Below, in pieces: positions 7,469-14,668 of a stretch of 17,630 bases of DNA. Within the stretch, counting starts at the first letter, position 1; every line of letters starts with the position of its first letter. The position numbers were made by a program, and so were the translations under genes. Source of the stretch: Anaerolineae bacterium (GTDB lineage: Bacteria > Chloroflexota > Anaerolineae > DRVO01); the NCBI GenBank assembly GCA_012719195.1, contig JAAYAV010000246.1, positions 1-17,630 of the forward strand, in the 5' to 3' direction. The notes under the pieces are model-generated. The model searched no databases. It was not told where the DNA came from and worked only from the letters and a program-made list of their open reading frames with translations.

Positions 7469-7497
7469 TTGCGCCCCGGTTGGCCGAGTTGTAGAAT
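7469..7497 (+). promoter_or_regulatory. Promoter of the acetyl-CoA synthetase - DRTGG - enolase run
   Basis: TTGCGC at 7469-7474 and TAGAAT at 7492-7497 are 17 bases apart, repeating the coaX promoter hexamers. Transcription would begin near 7504, giving a leader of about 56 bases with GGAG at 7549-7552, seven bases before the ATG at 7560. Confidence 0.62.
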
Positions 7498-7559
7498 GGC
7501 GCCGCTTGTCCGGGCCGTGTCGTTGTCGATGCGGTCTATCTCGCCCCCGGAGACACCAA

Positions 7560-9653
7560 ATGCTGCAAGCGTTTTTCGAGCCTCGGTCCATCGCGGTCAT
7601 AGGCGCCTCGCGTGAAGAAGGCAAGTTAGGCCACGCTGTGCTGCAGTCGCTGATACGTTCAGGCTTCCCAGGCAAGATCTACCCCATTAACCCCAAGGCC
7701 GACGAGCTATTGGGCTACAAGGCCTATCCATCGGTGCTGGACTGCCCCGGTGAGGTGGACCTGGCCGTGATCCTCATCCCCGGTCGCTTCGTGCCGGGAG
7801 TGATGAAGGAGTGCGGCGAGAAGGGCGTCCAGGGCGTCATCGTCATCTCGGCCGGCTTCCGCGAGGTGGGCGCAGAGGGCATGCGCCTGGAGCAGGAGTT
7901 GGTGGAGATCGCCCGCCAGTACGGCATGCGGGTAGTGGGCCCCAACTGCCTCGGCTACATGGACACCATCACGCCGTACGACGCCTCGTTTGCTCCGCTC
8001 ATGCCCGACAACGGCCCGGTGGCCTTCATGTCTCAGTCGGGCGCCATCGCATCGTCGATCCTCGACTTGGCCAAGAAGAAGGGGCTGGGCATGTCCCGGT
8101 TCGTGAGCTTGGGCAACAAGGCGGACCTGAACGAGACCGACTTCCTCATCGCCTGGGGCGGGGATGACAAGACCGACGTCATCATGGCTTACCTGGAAGA
8201 CATCAAAGACGGCGCCGCCTTCATGAACGCCGCCCGCGAGGTGACCAAGACCAAGCCGGTCATCTCCATCAAGTCCGGCAGCACCTCCGCCGGCACGCGT
8301 GCCGTGTCTTCGCACACGGGGGCGCTGGCCGGGTCGGAGTCGGCCTACAACGCGGCCTTCCGGCAGGTAGGCGTCATCCGGGCGCACACCATTGAGGACC
8401 TGTTTGACTACTCCGAGGCCTTCGCCCGTCAGCCGCTGATCAAGGACGACGGCGTTTGCATCATCACCAACGCCGGTGGGCCGGGCGTCATGTGCGCTGA
8501 CGCCGTGGAGCACGCCCGTCTGTCGCTGGCTTCCCTAACGGCGGAGACGACCAACACGCTGCGTTCCAGCCTCCCGCCTGCGGCCAGCTCGCTGAACCCA
8601 GTGGATGTTCTGGGCGATGCCCCGGCGGACCGTTACGGCCTCGCGCTTAAGGTAGTTCTCGCTGACGCCAATGTGAACGCGGTTGTGGTGATTCTCACCC
8701 CGCAGTCGGTGACTGAGGTGGAGAAGACGGCCGAGGTCGTGGCGGAAATCGCGAAGGGGAGCGACAAGCCCATATTCGCCTGTTGGATCGGCGGCGATCT
8801 GGTGGACGGTGGCGTGCGCTATCTGATCGAACACGGCGTGCCCGCCTACCCCGAGCCGCAGCGCGCAGTGCGCGCCATCCGCGCCATGCTGGACCAGCGA
8901 CAGTGGCTGGAGCGGCCCGCCTTCGCCCCGAAGAAGTACGACATCGATCGGGAGAAGATCGAGCGCGTGTTTGGAGTGGCCCGCAGGGATGGACGCCTGC
9001 AGATCGGCGACGCCGAGGCGCGCGAGATCATGGAGGCTGTCGGTCTGCAGGTTCCGGCCTCGGAACTGGCCCGCGATCCGGACGAGGCCGTGGCGCTGTC
9101 CGAGAAGATCGGCTACCCGGTGGTGATGAAGATTGCCTCTCCGGACATCCTCCACAAGTCCGACATCGGCGGTGTGAAGGTGGGTATCCAGAACGCCTCA
9201 GAGGCACGGGACGCGTTCGACCTGATCGTCTATCGCGCCCGGCGGCATGCGCCGGACGCGGAGATCTGGGGCTGCCAGATTCAGCAGATGATCCGCGGTG
9301 GGCGCGAGGTCATCTTGGGCATGAACAAGGACCCGCAGTTCGGCCCGGTCATGATGTTTGGCCTGGGCGGCATCTACGTGGAGGCCCTCAAGGACGTGGT
9401 GTTCCGCGTGGCCCCGATGGACGAACTGGAAGCTCGCGAGATGGTCAACGAGATCCGGTCCATCAAGCTGCTTCAGGGTGTGCGTGGGGAGCGGCCGTCG
9501 GACATCGACGCGGTGGTGGACGCATTGCTCCGCCTGTCATACCTGGTCACCGAGTACCCGGAGATCGTCGAGCTGGACATCAACCCCTTGGTCGTCTACG
9601 AGGCGGGCCGCGGCGCCGTCGGTCTCGACATGCGTCTAGTCCTGGCGAGCTAG
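7560..9653 (+). CDS. Acetate/acyl-CoA ligase (ADP-forming), fused alpha-beta
   Basis: ADP-forming acyl-CoA synthetase (ACD) converts acyl-CoA, ADP and phosphate to the free acid, ATP and CoA, an energy-saving last step of acetate fermentation; the reverse direction is possible. The 697 residues carry alpha and beta parts in one chain. These are a CoA-binding Rossmann domain (about 8-130, with IAVIGAS at 11-17), succinyl-CoA-ligase-like domains (about 150-450) and an ATP-grasp domain (about 475-697). The phospho-accepting His is His252 in SSHTGALAGSE (250-260). His532 in LHKSDIGGV (531-539) is the likely second phospho-His of the beta part. GLGGIYVEALKDV is at 601-613 and LDINPLVV at 672-679. 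Start ATG 7560 has GGAG seven bases upstream. An in-frame extension to 7446 would begin upstream of the promoter. The acyl substrate range cannot be read from sequence. Confidence 0.92.
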   Translation: MLQAFFEPRSIAVIGASREEGKLGHAVLQSLIRSGFPGKIYPINPKADELLGYKAYPSVLDCPGEVDLAVILIPGRFVPGVMKECGEKGVQGVIVISAGFREVGAEGMRLEQELVEIARQYGMRVVGPNCLGYMDTITPYDASFAPLMPDNGPVAFMSQSGAIASSILDLAKKKGLGMSRFVSLGNKADLNETDFLIAWGGDDKTDVIMAYLEDIKDGAAFMNAAREVTKTKPVISIKSGSTSAGTRAVSSHTGALAGSESAYNAAFRQVGVIRAHTIEDLFDYSEAFARQPLIKDDGVCIITNAGGPGVMCADAVEHARLSLASLTAETTNTLRSSLPPAASSLNPVDVLGDAPADRYGLALKVVLADANVNAVVVILTPQSVTEVEKTAEVVAEIAKGSDKPIFACWIGGDLVDGGVRYLIEHGVPAYPEPQRAVRAIRAMLDQRQWLERPAFAPKKYDIDREKIERVFGVARRDGRLQIGDAEAREIMEAVGLQVPASELARDPDEAVALSEKIGYPVVMKIASPDILHKSDIGGVKVGIQNASEARDAFDLIVYRARRHAPDAEIWGCQIQQMIRGGREVILGMNKDPQFGPVMMFGLGGIYVEALKDVVFRVAPMDELEAREMVNEIRSIKLLQGVRGERPSDIDAVVDALLRLSYLVTEYPEIVELDINPLVVYEAGRGAVGLDMRLVLAS

Positions 9654-9662
9654 CCGCGCGCC

Positions 9663-9677
9663 ATGGTGAGTCACCAT
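9663..9677. repeat. 15-bp perfect palindrome between ACD and DRTGG genes
   Basis: ATGGTGA-G-TCACCAT is a perfect inverted repeat with a single central base. It lies in the 37-base gap after the synthetase stop and just before the GGGGAGG ribosome site (9679-9685) of the next gene. A one-base loop is too tight for the full RNA stem, but ATGGT/ACCAT could pair around five bases. It may be an operator or chance. No promoter was recognised here. Confidence 0.35.
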
Positions 9678-9690
9678 CGGGGAGGCCGGA

Positions 9691-10758
9691 ATGAGTAACC
9701 TGTATATCGGTTCCACGGAACCCTTCTGCGGCAAGAGCGCCCTGGCGTTTGGCATCGGACTCGAAGCCAAAGATCGCGGGCTGCTGGTACGATACATGAA
9801 GCCCGTCAGCATCCTCCTGGAGGGGCCGCGTTCGGCCTCGGTGGACCAGGACGCCAGCTTCGCGCGCCAGGTGTTCGACGTGCCGGACGGTCTCAGCGCG
9901 CTTGCCCCGGTGACGCTCTCGCGTGCGGATATCGACCGCATTCTCGAGGGCGACCTGGAGGTGGACTATCCTCAGCTCCTGGCTGACGCCTTCCGTCGGC
10001 TAGCGCCTGAGCACCAGCTGGTGGTCGCTGAGGGCGGCGGCAGTCTGCGCGAGGGCCACACCATCGGTCTGTCAGCTCAGACGGTCGTTCGGCTGTTGAA
10101 CGCCCGGGCGCTCATCGTCGTGCCGCACGACGGTGCCCTCATCACCGACGATGCCCTGGCAGCCAAGTCCGTTCTGGGCGATAGCCTGATGGGCGTGGTG
10201 ATCAACCGGGTGCCGCGCTACCGCATGCGTTTCGTCGAGGAGACCGTCAAGCCCTACCTGGAGCGACAGGGGGTAAAGGTCTACGGCGTGCTGCCGGAGG
10301 AGCGCGTTCTCCAGGCCGTCAGCGTGCGGGAGATCGCCCTGAGACTTAATGGCGAGATCCTCTGCGCGGAGGAAGCAGCGGACGAGTTGGTTGAGAACCT
10401 GATGGTCGGCGCCATGAGCGTAGACAGTGCGCTCAGCTACTTCCGGAGACTGCCAAACAAGGCGGTCATCACCGGTGGCGACCGCCCCGACGTGCAGTTG
10501 GCGGCATTGGAGACCAACACCAAGGCGGTGATCCTCACCGGCAACCTGCATCCCAGCCCCATCATACTCAGCCGGGCGGCCGAGATCGGCGTCCCTATGA
10601 TCCTGGTGAAGACCGACACCCTGGGCACGGTGGAGTCGATCCGAAGTTTCTTCGGCCGCACCCGCCTGCAACAGCCGCGGAAGCTGGAGCGCTTCCGGGA
10701 GTTGATGACCGAGCGCATGGACCTGGATGGCCTGTTCGCCGACCTTGGTCTGGGGTGA
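9691..10758 (+). CDS. BioD-like P-loop and DRTGG-domain protein (phosphotransacetylase N-terminal-like)
   Basis: The 355-residue protein resembles the non-catalytic N-terminal half of long phosphotransacetylases. A BioD/CobB-like P-loop domain fills about 1-215, opening with the loose Walker A GSTEPFCGKSAL (7-18) and carrying VVAEGGGS at 111-118. A DRTGG domain fills about 235-325, with VITGGDRPD at 259-267. There is no PTA_PTB catalytic domain, so it should not be named Pta despite common database labels. In long Pta enzymes this region mediates allosteric control, which suggests a sensor or regulator for the adjoining synthetase, but no activity is shown. Start ATG 9691 has GGAGG (9681-9685) five bases upstream. 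The gene lies 37 bases after the synthetase and 19 before eno, so it is probably co-transcribed. Confidence 0.82.
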   Translation: MSNLYIGSTEPFCGKSALAFGIGLEAKDRGLLVRYMKPVSILLEGPRSASVDQDASFARQVFDVPDGLSALAPVTLSRADIDRILEGDLEVDYPQLLADAFRRLAPEHQLVVAEGGGSLREGHTIGLSAQTVVRLLNARALIVVPHDGALITDDALAAKSVLGDSLMGVVINRVPRYRMRFVEETVKPYLERQGVKVYGVLPEERVLQAVSVREIALRLNGEILCAEEAADELVENLMVGAMSVDSALSYFRRLPNKAVITGGDRPDVQLAALETNTKAVILTGNLHPSPIILSRAAEIGVPMILVKTDTLGTVESIRSFFGRTRLQQPRKLERFRELMTERMDLDGLFADLGLG

Positions 10759-10777
10759 TCCTGTTCTGGAGGGTTTG

Positions 10778-12061
10778 ATGACCACTATCGATGAGGTATT
10801 CGCTCGCGAGATCTTGGATTCCCGTGGCAACCCCACCGTTGAGGTGGATGTCCACTTGAGCAGTGGCGTCGTCGGCCGCGCTGCCGTCCCCTCCGGCGCC
10901 TCCACCGGCGAGCATGAGGCCGTCGAGCTCCGTGACGACGAGGACCGCTACGGTGGCAAGGGCGTCCTCACCGCAGTGCACAACGTCAACGAGACCATCG
11001 CCGACCAGCTGGTGGGATGGGACTCACTGGATCAGGTGGGGATCGATCAGCTCATGATCGGGCTGGACGGCACTCCGAACAAGGCCCGGCTGGGCGCCAA
11101 CGCCATCCTGGCCGTCTCCCTGGCGGTGGCAAAGGCGGCCGCGGAGGCGCTGGGCATGCCTCTGTACCGCTACCTGGGCGGCGTCAACGCGAAGGTACTG
11201 CCGGTTCCGATGATGAACATCCTTAATGGCGGCAAGCACGCCGTGAACAGCACCGACCTGCAGGAGTTCATGGTCATGCCGGTGGGCGCTTCCAGCTTCG
11301 CTGAGGCGCTGCGCTGGGGTGCCGAGACCTATCAGAGCCTGAAGAAGGTGCTGGCCAAGCGGGGCTACTCCACCAATGTCGGCGACGAGGGCGGCTTCGC
11401 GCCGTCGCTGGGGTCCAACGAGGAAGCCATCGAGGTCATCATCGAGGCCATCCAGAAGGCGGGTTACTCGCCGGGCAACGACATCTTCCTGGCCCTCGAT
11501 CCCGCGTCCAGCGAGATCTACGAGGACGGCACCTACAACCTGGCCAAGGAAGGCCGGCGGCTGAGCGGCGAGGAAATGGTGGCTTTCTACGAGGATTGGG
11601 TGAGCAAGTACCCGATTATCTCCATCGAGGACGGCCTGGCCGAGGACGATTGGCAGTCGTGGCAGCTGCTGCAGAGCCGTATCGGCAATCGGGTGCAGTT
11701 GGTGGGCGACGACCTGTTGGTCACCAACGTGGAGCGTGTCCGCCGGGCCATCGATGTCAAGGCCTGCAACTCCCTGCTGTGCAAGGTGAACCAGATCGGC
11801 TCTCTCACGGAGGCCATTGACTCTGTCACGATGTCGCAGCGTGCCGGATGGACGGCGGTCGTGTCTCACCGCAGCGGCGAGACCGAGGATGCCACCATCG
11901 CCGACCTCGTGGTAGCGCTCAACGCCGGGCAGATCAAGACTGGTGCTCCGGCCCGGACCGATCGGGTGGCGAAGTACAACCAGTTGCTGCGGATCGAAGA
12001 GGAACTGGGCGACACGGCGCAGTACGCCGGCATCGACGCTTTCTACAACATCCGCCGCTAA
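10778..12061 (+). CDS. eno: Enolase (phosphopyruvate hydratase)
   Basis: Enolase interconverts 2-phosphoglycerate and phosphoenolpyruvate in glycolysis and gluconeogenesis with two magnesium ions. The 427 residues match the bacterial length. REILDSRGNPTVEV is at 10-23, the substrate-loop PSGASTGEHEA at 38-48, and catalytic Glu204 is in VGDEGGFAP. Metal ligands appear as Asp241 (ALDPASSE), Glu284 (SIEDGLAE) and Asp311 (VGDDLLVTN), and catalytic Lys336 is in CKVNQIGSLTE. SHRSGETED at 363-371 is also intact. The residue before Lys336 is Cys where Ile is usual, a mild oddity. ATG 10778 has GGAGGG (10768-10773) four bases upstream; an in-frame start at 10727 would overlap the preceding gene and lacks family similarity. 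It is last in the run from the acetyl-CoA synthetase promoter; a closer promoter was not seen. Confidence 0.97.
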   Translation: MTTIDEVFAREILDSRGNPTVEVDVHLSSGVVGRAAVPSGASTGEHEAVELRDDEDRYGGKGVLTAVHNVNETIADQLVGWDSLDQVGIDQLMIGLDGTPNKARLGANAILAVSLAVAKAAAEALGMPLYRYLGGVNAKVLPVPMMNILNGGKHAVNSTDLQEFMVMPVGASSFAEALRWGAETYQSLKKVLAKRGYSTNVGDEGGFAPSLGSNEEAIEVIIEAIQKAGYSPGNDIFLALDPASSEIYEDGTYNLAKEGRRLSGEEMVAFYEDWVSKYPIISIEDGLAEDDWQSWQLLQSRIGNRVQLVGDDLLVTNVERVRRAIDVKACNSLLCKVNQIGSLTEAIDSVTMSQRAGWTAVVSHRSGETEDATIADLVVALNAGQIKTGAPARTDRVAKYNQLLRIEEELGDTAQYAGIDAFYNIRR

Positions 12062-12098
12062 GCTCACCGGCCGCACGCACTTCCCTTAGGTACTATCC

Positions 12099-12138
12099 GG
12101 GGCCGTCCTTCCCTTCAAGCGAGGGTTAGGGCGGCCCC
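12099..12138. terminator. Strong GC hairpin between converging eno and GIY-YIG genes
   Basis: GGGGCCG at 12099-12105 pairs perfectly with CGGCCCC at 12132-12138. The inner CCT/CCCT and AGGG/AGGG segments extend the stem around TCAAGCG. It starts 37 bases after the eno stop and overlaps the last bases of the opposing gene. No U-run follows on either strand, so it is not a classical intrinsic terminator, but it may end or protect both transcripts. Confidence 0.5.
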
Positions 12139-12680
12139 GTCCTGGTGCCATCTCCCAGGACGAACGGCCCCAGCACGCTCCCCGGGGGCTTCGCCTGGGC
12201 CTGCTCCACGCTAGCCGCCAGTTCGCAGGCGCCCAGGCCCTTCGGAAGCAGGAACAGGTGCGACGGGCAGCGACAGTCGCTGCAGCCGAAGCCCGGCACT
12301 GGCGAGCCCCCCAAGACGTTCTCGAGGTGGCCGGCCAGCGCGCACTCCCCGACCTGCAGCCCGAAACAGACTACCGCCCGCACCTCCGCCCTCATGAGTA
12401 GGTGGTCGATGTGCCAGTGGGGCTGCTTCGCCCGCCGCAGGTGCCGCGACACGCGGGCGGCCACGCCCCCCGAACCGGCGGCGCTACCGACATAGGCGTA
12501 TGTTCCCGCCCTGAGGTCGAACGTTGCCCCCGAGCGGACCGGGAACGAGACGCCGGTCACCACCTCCAGCAGGAGGACGTAGCGTCCCCGGCCGGTGGGC
12601 AGAGACAGTGCTCCGGTCGGCTCGCTCTCTCGCAACGGGCTCGGCCCGGCCCCCGCGTCGGACGTTGATCGGCATTGCAC
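12126..12680 (-). CDS. GIY-YIG / DUF123 family protein
   Basis: This 184-residue protein matches the DUF123 family, GIY-YIG-like proteins that stand alone or are fused to endonuclease III in some archaea. The GIY-YIG core is GTYAYVGSA at 59-67. RVSRHLRR at 76-83 and HWHIDHLL at 88-95 follow, and a Cys-rich PGFGCSDCRCPSHL at 129-142 (Cys133, 136, 138) could bind metal. Nuclease activity is not established for this group and I infer none. The reading frame stays open to 13253, but that part is antisense to mraZ. I chose GTG at 12680-12678 because GGAGG (complement of 12687-12691) stands six bases upstream and similarity begins soon after. It diverges from mraZ and converges on eno. Confidence 0.82.
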   Translation of the reverse strand: MQCRSTSDAGAGPSPLRESEPTGALSLPTGRGRYVLLLEVVTGVSFPVRSGATFDLRAGTYAYVGSAAGSGGVAARVSRHLRRAKQPHWHIDHLLMRAEVRAVVCFGLQVGECALAGHLENVLGGSPVPGFGCSDCRCPSHLFLLPKGLGACELAASVEQAQAKPPGSVLGPFVLGDGTRTGPP

Positions 12681-12705
12681 GGCTGACCTCCAGATCTCCT
12701 TGCCG

Positions 12706-12734
12706 ATAGTGCTCCGCTGGCTTGAATCTGGCAA
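12706..12734 (-). promoter_or_regulatory. Possible weak promoter of the GIY-YIG gene
   Basis: On the minus strand, TTGCCA (complement of 12729-12734) and CACTAT (complement of 12706-12711) are 17 bases apart. The -35 is good but the -10 matches only three of six positions. It interleaves with the mraZ promoter on the opposite strand, so the two could compete. Confidence 0.3.
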
Positions 12735-12750
12735 CAAGTGGTCGTACAAT
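12722..12750 (+). promoter_or_regulatory. Main promoter of the dcw (division and cell wall) cluster
   Basis: TTGAAT at 12722-12727 and TACAAT at 12745-12750 are 17 bases apart, the best sigma-70 match in the window. Transcription would begin near 12757, about 32 bases before the mraZ start. The last base of the -10 is the first base of the MraZ-box array, so repression by MraZ at the initiation site is likely. Confidence 0.68.
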
Positions 12751-12784
12751 GGGAGGAAGTGGTGATCAGTGGGGGACGGTGGGG
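12750..12784 (+). promoter_or_regulatory. MraZ boxes (TGGG repeats, 10-bp period)
   Basis: TGGG motifs begin at 12750, 12770 and 12780, with a degenerate TGGT at 12760, so four units sit exactly ten bases apart. E. coli MraZ is known to bind TGGGN direct repeats spaced by five bases upstream of its own gene, which is the same geometry. The array spans the predicted transcription start, which fits autorepression. The repeats are seen; binding is inferred from the family. Confidence 0.7.
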
Positions 12785-12788
12785 GTAG

Positions 12789-13250
12789 GTGTTGGACGAC
12801 TCCGCGCAGGCGGGCATCCAGTTTTCGGGCGAGTTCGAGCACAGCGTCGACGCCAAGGGCCGTGTGACTCTCCCGGCCAAGCTCCGCGACGGCCTCGGCG
12901 AGGTGGTATTCCTCACTCGTGGGCTCGACGGCTGCCTGTTCCTGTATTCGGAGCCTCGTTGGAGGGCCATCACCGAGAACGTGGGCAAGCTGTCGCTCAC
13001 CAAGAGGACCGCGCGCGTGTTTGCCCGCATGATCTTCGCCGGAACCGGCTGCGAGGTGGATCGCGCCGGGCGGATCCTCATCCCCTCCGGTCTCCGCTCC
13101 TTTGCCCGCATCAAGTCCCAGGTGGTGATCGTGGGGGTGGAGGAGAGGGTGGAGCTCTGGGCACCCGAACGCTGGGAGCGGGCGATGAGCATACTCTACG
13201 AGGCGGACGACGAACTCGTCTCGGACGAGTGGGAATCCCTGGACATCTAG
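12789..13250 (+). CDS. mraZ: Transcriptional regulator / cell-division protein MraZ
   Basis: MraZ is a ring-forming DNA-binding protein that represses the dcw operon it heads. The 153 residues hold two SpoVT-AbrB-like swapped-hairpin repeats. The first has DAKGRVTLPAKLR at 21-33 and the second DRAGRILIPSGLR at 91-103, the two diagnostic motifs. The length is near the usual 140-155. The start is GTG 12789 (or TTG 12792), with a run of G at 12781-12785 close upstream as ribosome site, which is also part of the MraZ boxes. Binding of MraZ and translation initiation therefore use overlapping bases. The next gene, rsmH, starts 55 bases after the stop in the order expected for dcw clusters. Confidence 0.95.
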   Translation: MLDDSAQAGIQFSGEFEHSVDAKGRVTLPAKLRDGLGEVVFLTRGLDGCLFLYSEPRWRAITENVGKLSLTKRTARVFARMIFAGTGCEVDRAGRILIPSGLRSFARIKSQVVIVGVEERVELWAPERWERAMSILYEADDELVSDEWESLDI

Positions 13251-13305
13251 CACAAAGCGAGGCTCGCCGGGTTTGGCTCGGCCGGTCTGCTTGGGGTGAT
13301 GGCGG

Positions 13306-14235
13306 ATGATTGTGGCGCAACATCAGGAGCACGTGCCGGTCATGCTCGACCGGGTAATGGAGCTACTCGTCACCGGGCGGGACGGGCTCTACATCGACGG
13401 CACTGTCGGCGCCGGAGGCCACGCGGCCGCCATCCTAGAGGCGGCCGGCAGCGGCGCACGGCTACTGGGAATGGACGCCGACCCGGCGGCGTTGACGAAG
13501 GCGCGGCGCAACCTGGCGGCCTATGAGCCCCGGGTGACCTTGGTTCACAGCAACTACCGTCACATGCATGAGGCCGCTGTCCGCGTCGGTTTCAGCGCCG
13601 TGGACGGCATCCTTCTTGACCTGGGGCTGTCCTCGATGCAGCTCGACAGCTCCGACCGCGGCTTTGCCTTCCGGCTGGGCGGCCCACTGGATATGCGTTT
13701 CGATCCTCGGACCCGGGGAACGGCGGCCCACCTGCTCAACAGTGCCGAGGCGCCCGAAATCGCACGGATCCTAAGGCGCTACGGCGAAGAGCCGTTCGCG
13801 CGACGAATAGCTCATTTCATCGTTGGCTCGCGACCGGTCACCACGGCTGAGCAACTGGCGGAGATAGTCACGCAGGCCGTGCCCCAGCGCCAGGCGGCCA
13901 ACTCCCTGGCGCGGACGTTCCAGGCTCTTCGCATAGCAGTCAACGACGAACTGGGTGCCCTTGAAGAGGGGCTGAGCCACGCCGTGGACCTGCTCGGGCC
14001 TCAGGGACGCCTGGCAGTCATCTCCTTCCACTCTCTCGAGGACCGGATCGTCAAGGCTTTCTTCCGGCGGCTGAGCCAGACCTGTACTTGTCCGCCGGAC
14101 CTCCCCGTGTGCGTCTGTGGAACCATCCCTCGCCTGAAGCCGGTCACCAGAAGGCCGGTCTTTCCATCCGAAGAAGAGGTGCAGATGAACCCTAGGTCCC
14201 GAAGTGCTCGGCTGCGTGTGGCGGAGAAGATATGA
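13306..14235 (+). CDS. rsmH: 16S rRNA (cytosine-1402 N4) methyltransferase RsmH (MraW)
   Basis: RsmH methylates N4 of C1402 in the 16S rRNA P-site region, using S-adenosylmethionine. The 309 residues match the family. EHVPVMLDRV is at 8-17, the SAM loop DGTVGAGGHA at 31-40, DLGLSSMQLD at 105-114, RGFAFR at 118-123, and the late motif ISFHSLEDRIVK at 239-250. The Cys-rich TCTCPPDLPVCVCG (259-272) and closing NPRSRSARLR (295-304) are typical. ATG 13306 is in frame with all motifs; a G-rich stretch, GGGGTGATGGCGG, precedes it as a rather poor ribosome site. The stop overlaps the next start in ATGA (14232-14235), so translation is probably coupled. Confidence 0.96.
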   Translation: MIVAQHQEHVPVMLDRVMELLVTGRDGLYIDGTVGAGGHAAAILEAAGSGARLLGMDADPAALTKARRNLAAYEPRVTLVHSNYRHMHEAAVRVGFSAVDGILLDLGLSSMQLDSSDRGFAFRLGGPLDMRFDPRTRGTAAHLLNSAEAPEIARILRRYGEEPFARRIAHFIVGSRPVTTAEQLAEIVTQAVPQRQAANSLARTFQALRIAVNDELGALEEGLSHAVDLLGPQGRLAVISFHSLEDRIVKAFFRRLSQTCTCPPDLPVCVCGTIPRLKPVTRRPVFPSEEEVQMNPRSRSARLRVAEKI

Positions 14236-14660
14236 GCGAGTACATCATCCCCACGGAGAGCCTCATCTGTTTCCGCCGCGGTGGGCCCCGTGCCTATTCC
14301 GAGCCGCTGACACGCGCGTCCGTGACCTCGATCAAGACCCAGGATGGCAGCCTGACCCGACACGACTTCGTGCTCCTCGGATGCACGGCGGCGCTCCTGG
14401 CCGTCATCGGCCTCCTGTACCTCATTCAGGCGTCCGATATCACGAGCATCTCCTACCGGGTGCACACCATTCGCTCCGAGGTGACCCGCCTGGAGCAGGA
14501 GAACTCAGCGCTGGCGGTCGAGATCGCGCAGCTTGAGCGCCTCGATCGTGTCGAGCGTGACGCCGAGGCCCTCGGCCTCATCCACAACGCCACCGTGCAC
14601 TACCTTCAGCTGGGCGAACCGGAGCCTGCTCTCGCGCAAGAACCGGCACCGGCGGAGTAG
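14232..14660 (+). CDS. ftsL: FtsL-like septum formation protein
   Basis: The call rests on topology and place more than on sequence similarity, as is usual for FtsL. The 142-residue protein has a 45-residue cytoplasmic head. A single membrane helix follows at about 46-66 (FVLLGCTAALLAVIGLLYLI). A short coiled coil runs at about 75-108 (RSEVTRLEQENSALAVEIA), and the tail is Pro/Glu-rich. FtsL bridges the membrane and, with FtsB/DivIC and FtsQ, activates the FtsW-FtsI septal synthase. The head is rather long and polar for an FtsL. The gene overlaps rsmH by four bases and ends 8 bases before ftsI, the position of ftsL in nearly all dcw clusters. Confidence 0.75.
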   Translation: MSEYIIPTESLICFRRGGPRAYSEPLTRASVTSIKTQDGSLTRHDFVLLGCTAALLAVIGLLYLIQASDITSISYRVHTIRSEVTRLEQENSALAVEIAQLERLDRVERDAEALGLIHNATVHYLQLGEPEPALAQEPAPAE

Positions 14661-14668
14661 CGAGGCCT

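Noticed and set aside
7446..7559. 38-codon N-terminal extension of the acetyl-CoA synthetase
   Set aside because: It would start upstream of the predicted promoter, within the CRP-like site, and resembles no family member; ATG 7560 has its own ribosome site.
9691..10758. Naming the gene pta (phosphate acetyltransferase)
   Set aside because: Only the BioD-like and DRTGG regions are present; the catalytic PTA_PTB domain is absent.
13214..13230. ACTCGTC-TCG-GACGAGT hairpin near the mraZ stop as a terminator
   Set aside because: It lies within mraZ coding sequence (repeated Asp-Glu codons), has no U-run and is upstream of the stop; terminating here would cut off the whole dcw operon.
12681..13253. 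Upstream extension of the GIY-YIG frame to a start at 13253
   Set aside because: The extra part is entirely antisense to mraZ, and a good ribosome site supports GTG 12680.
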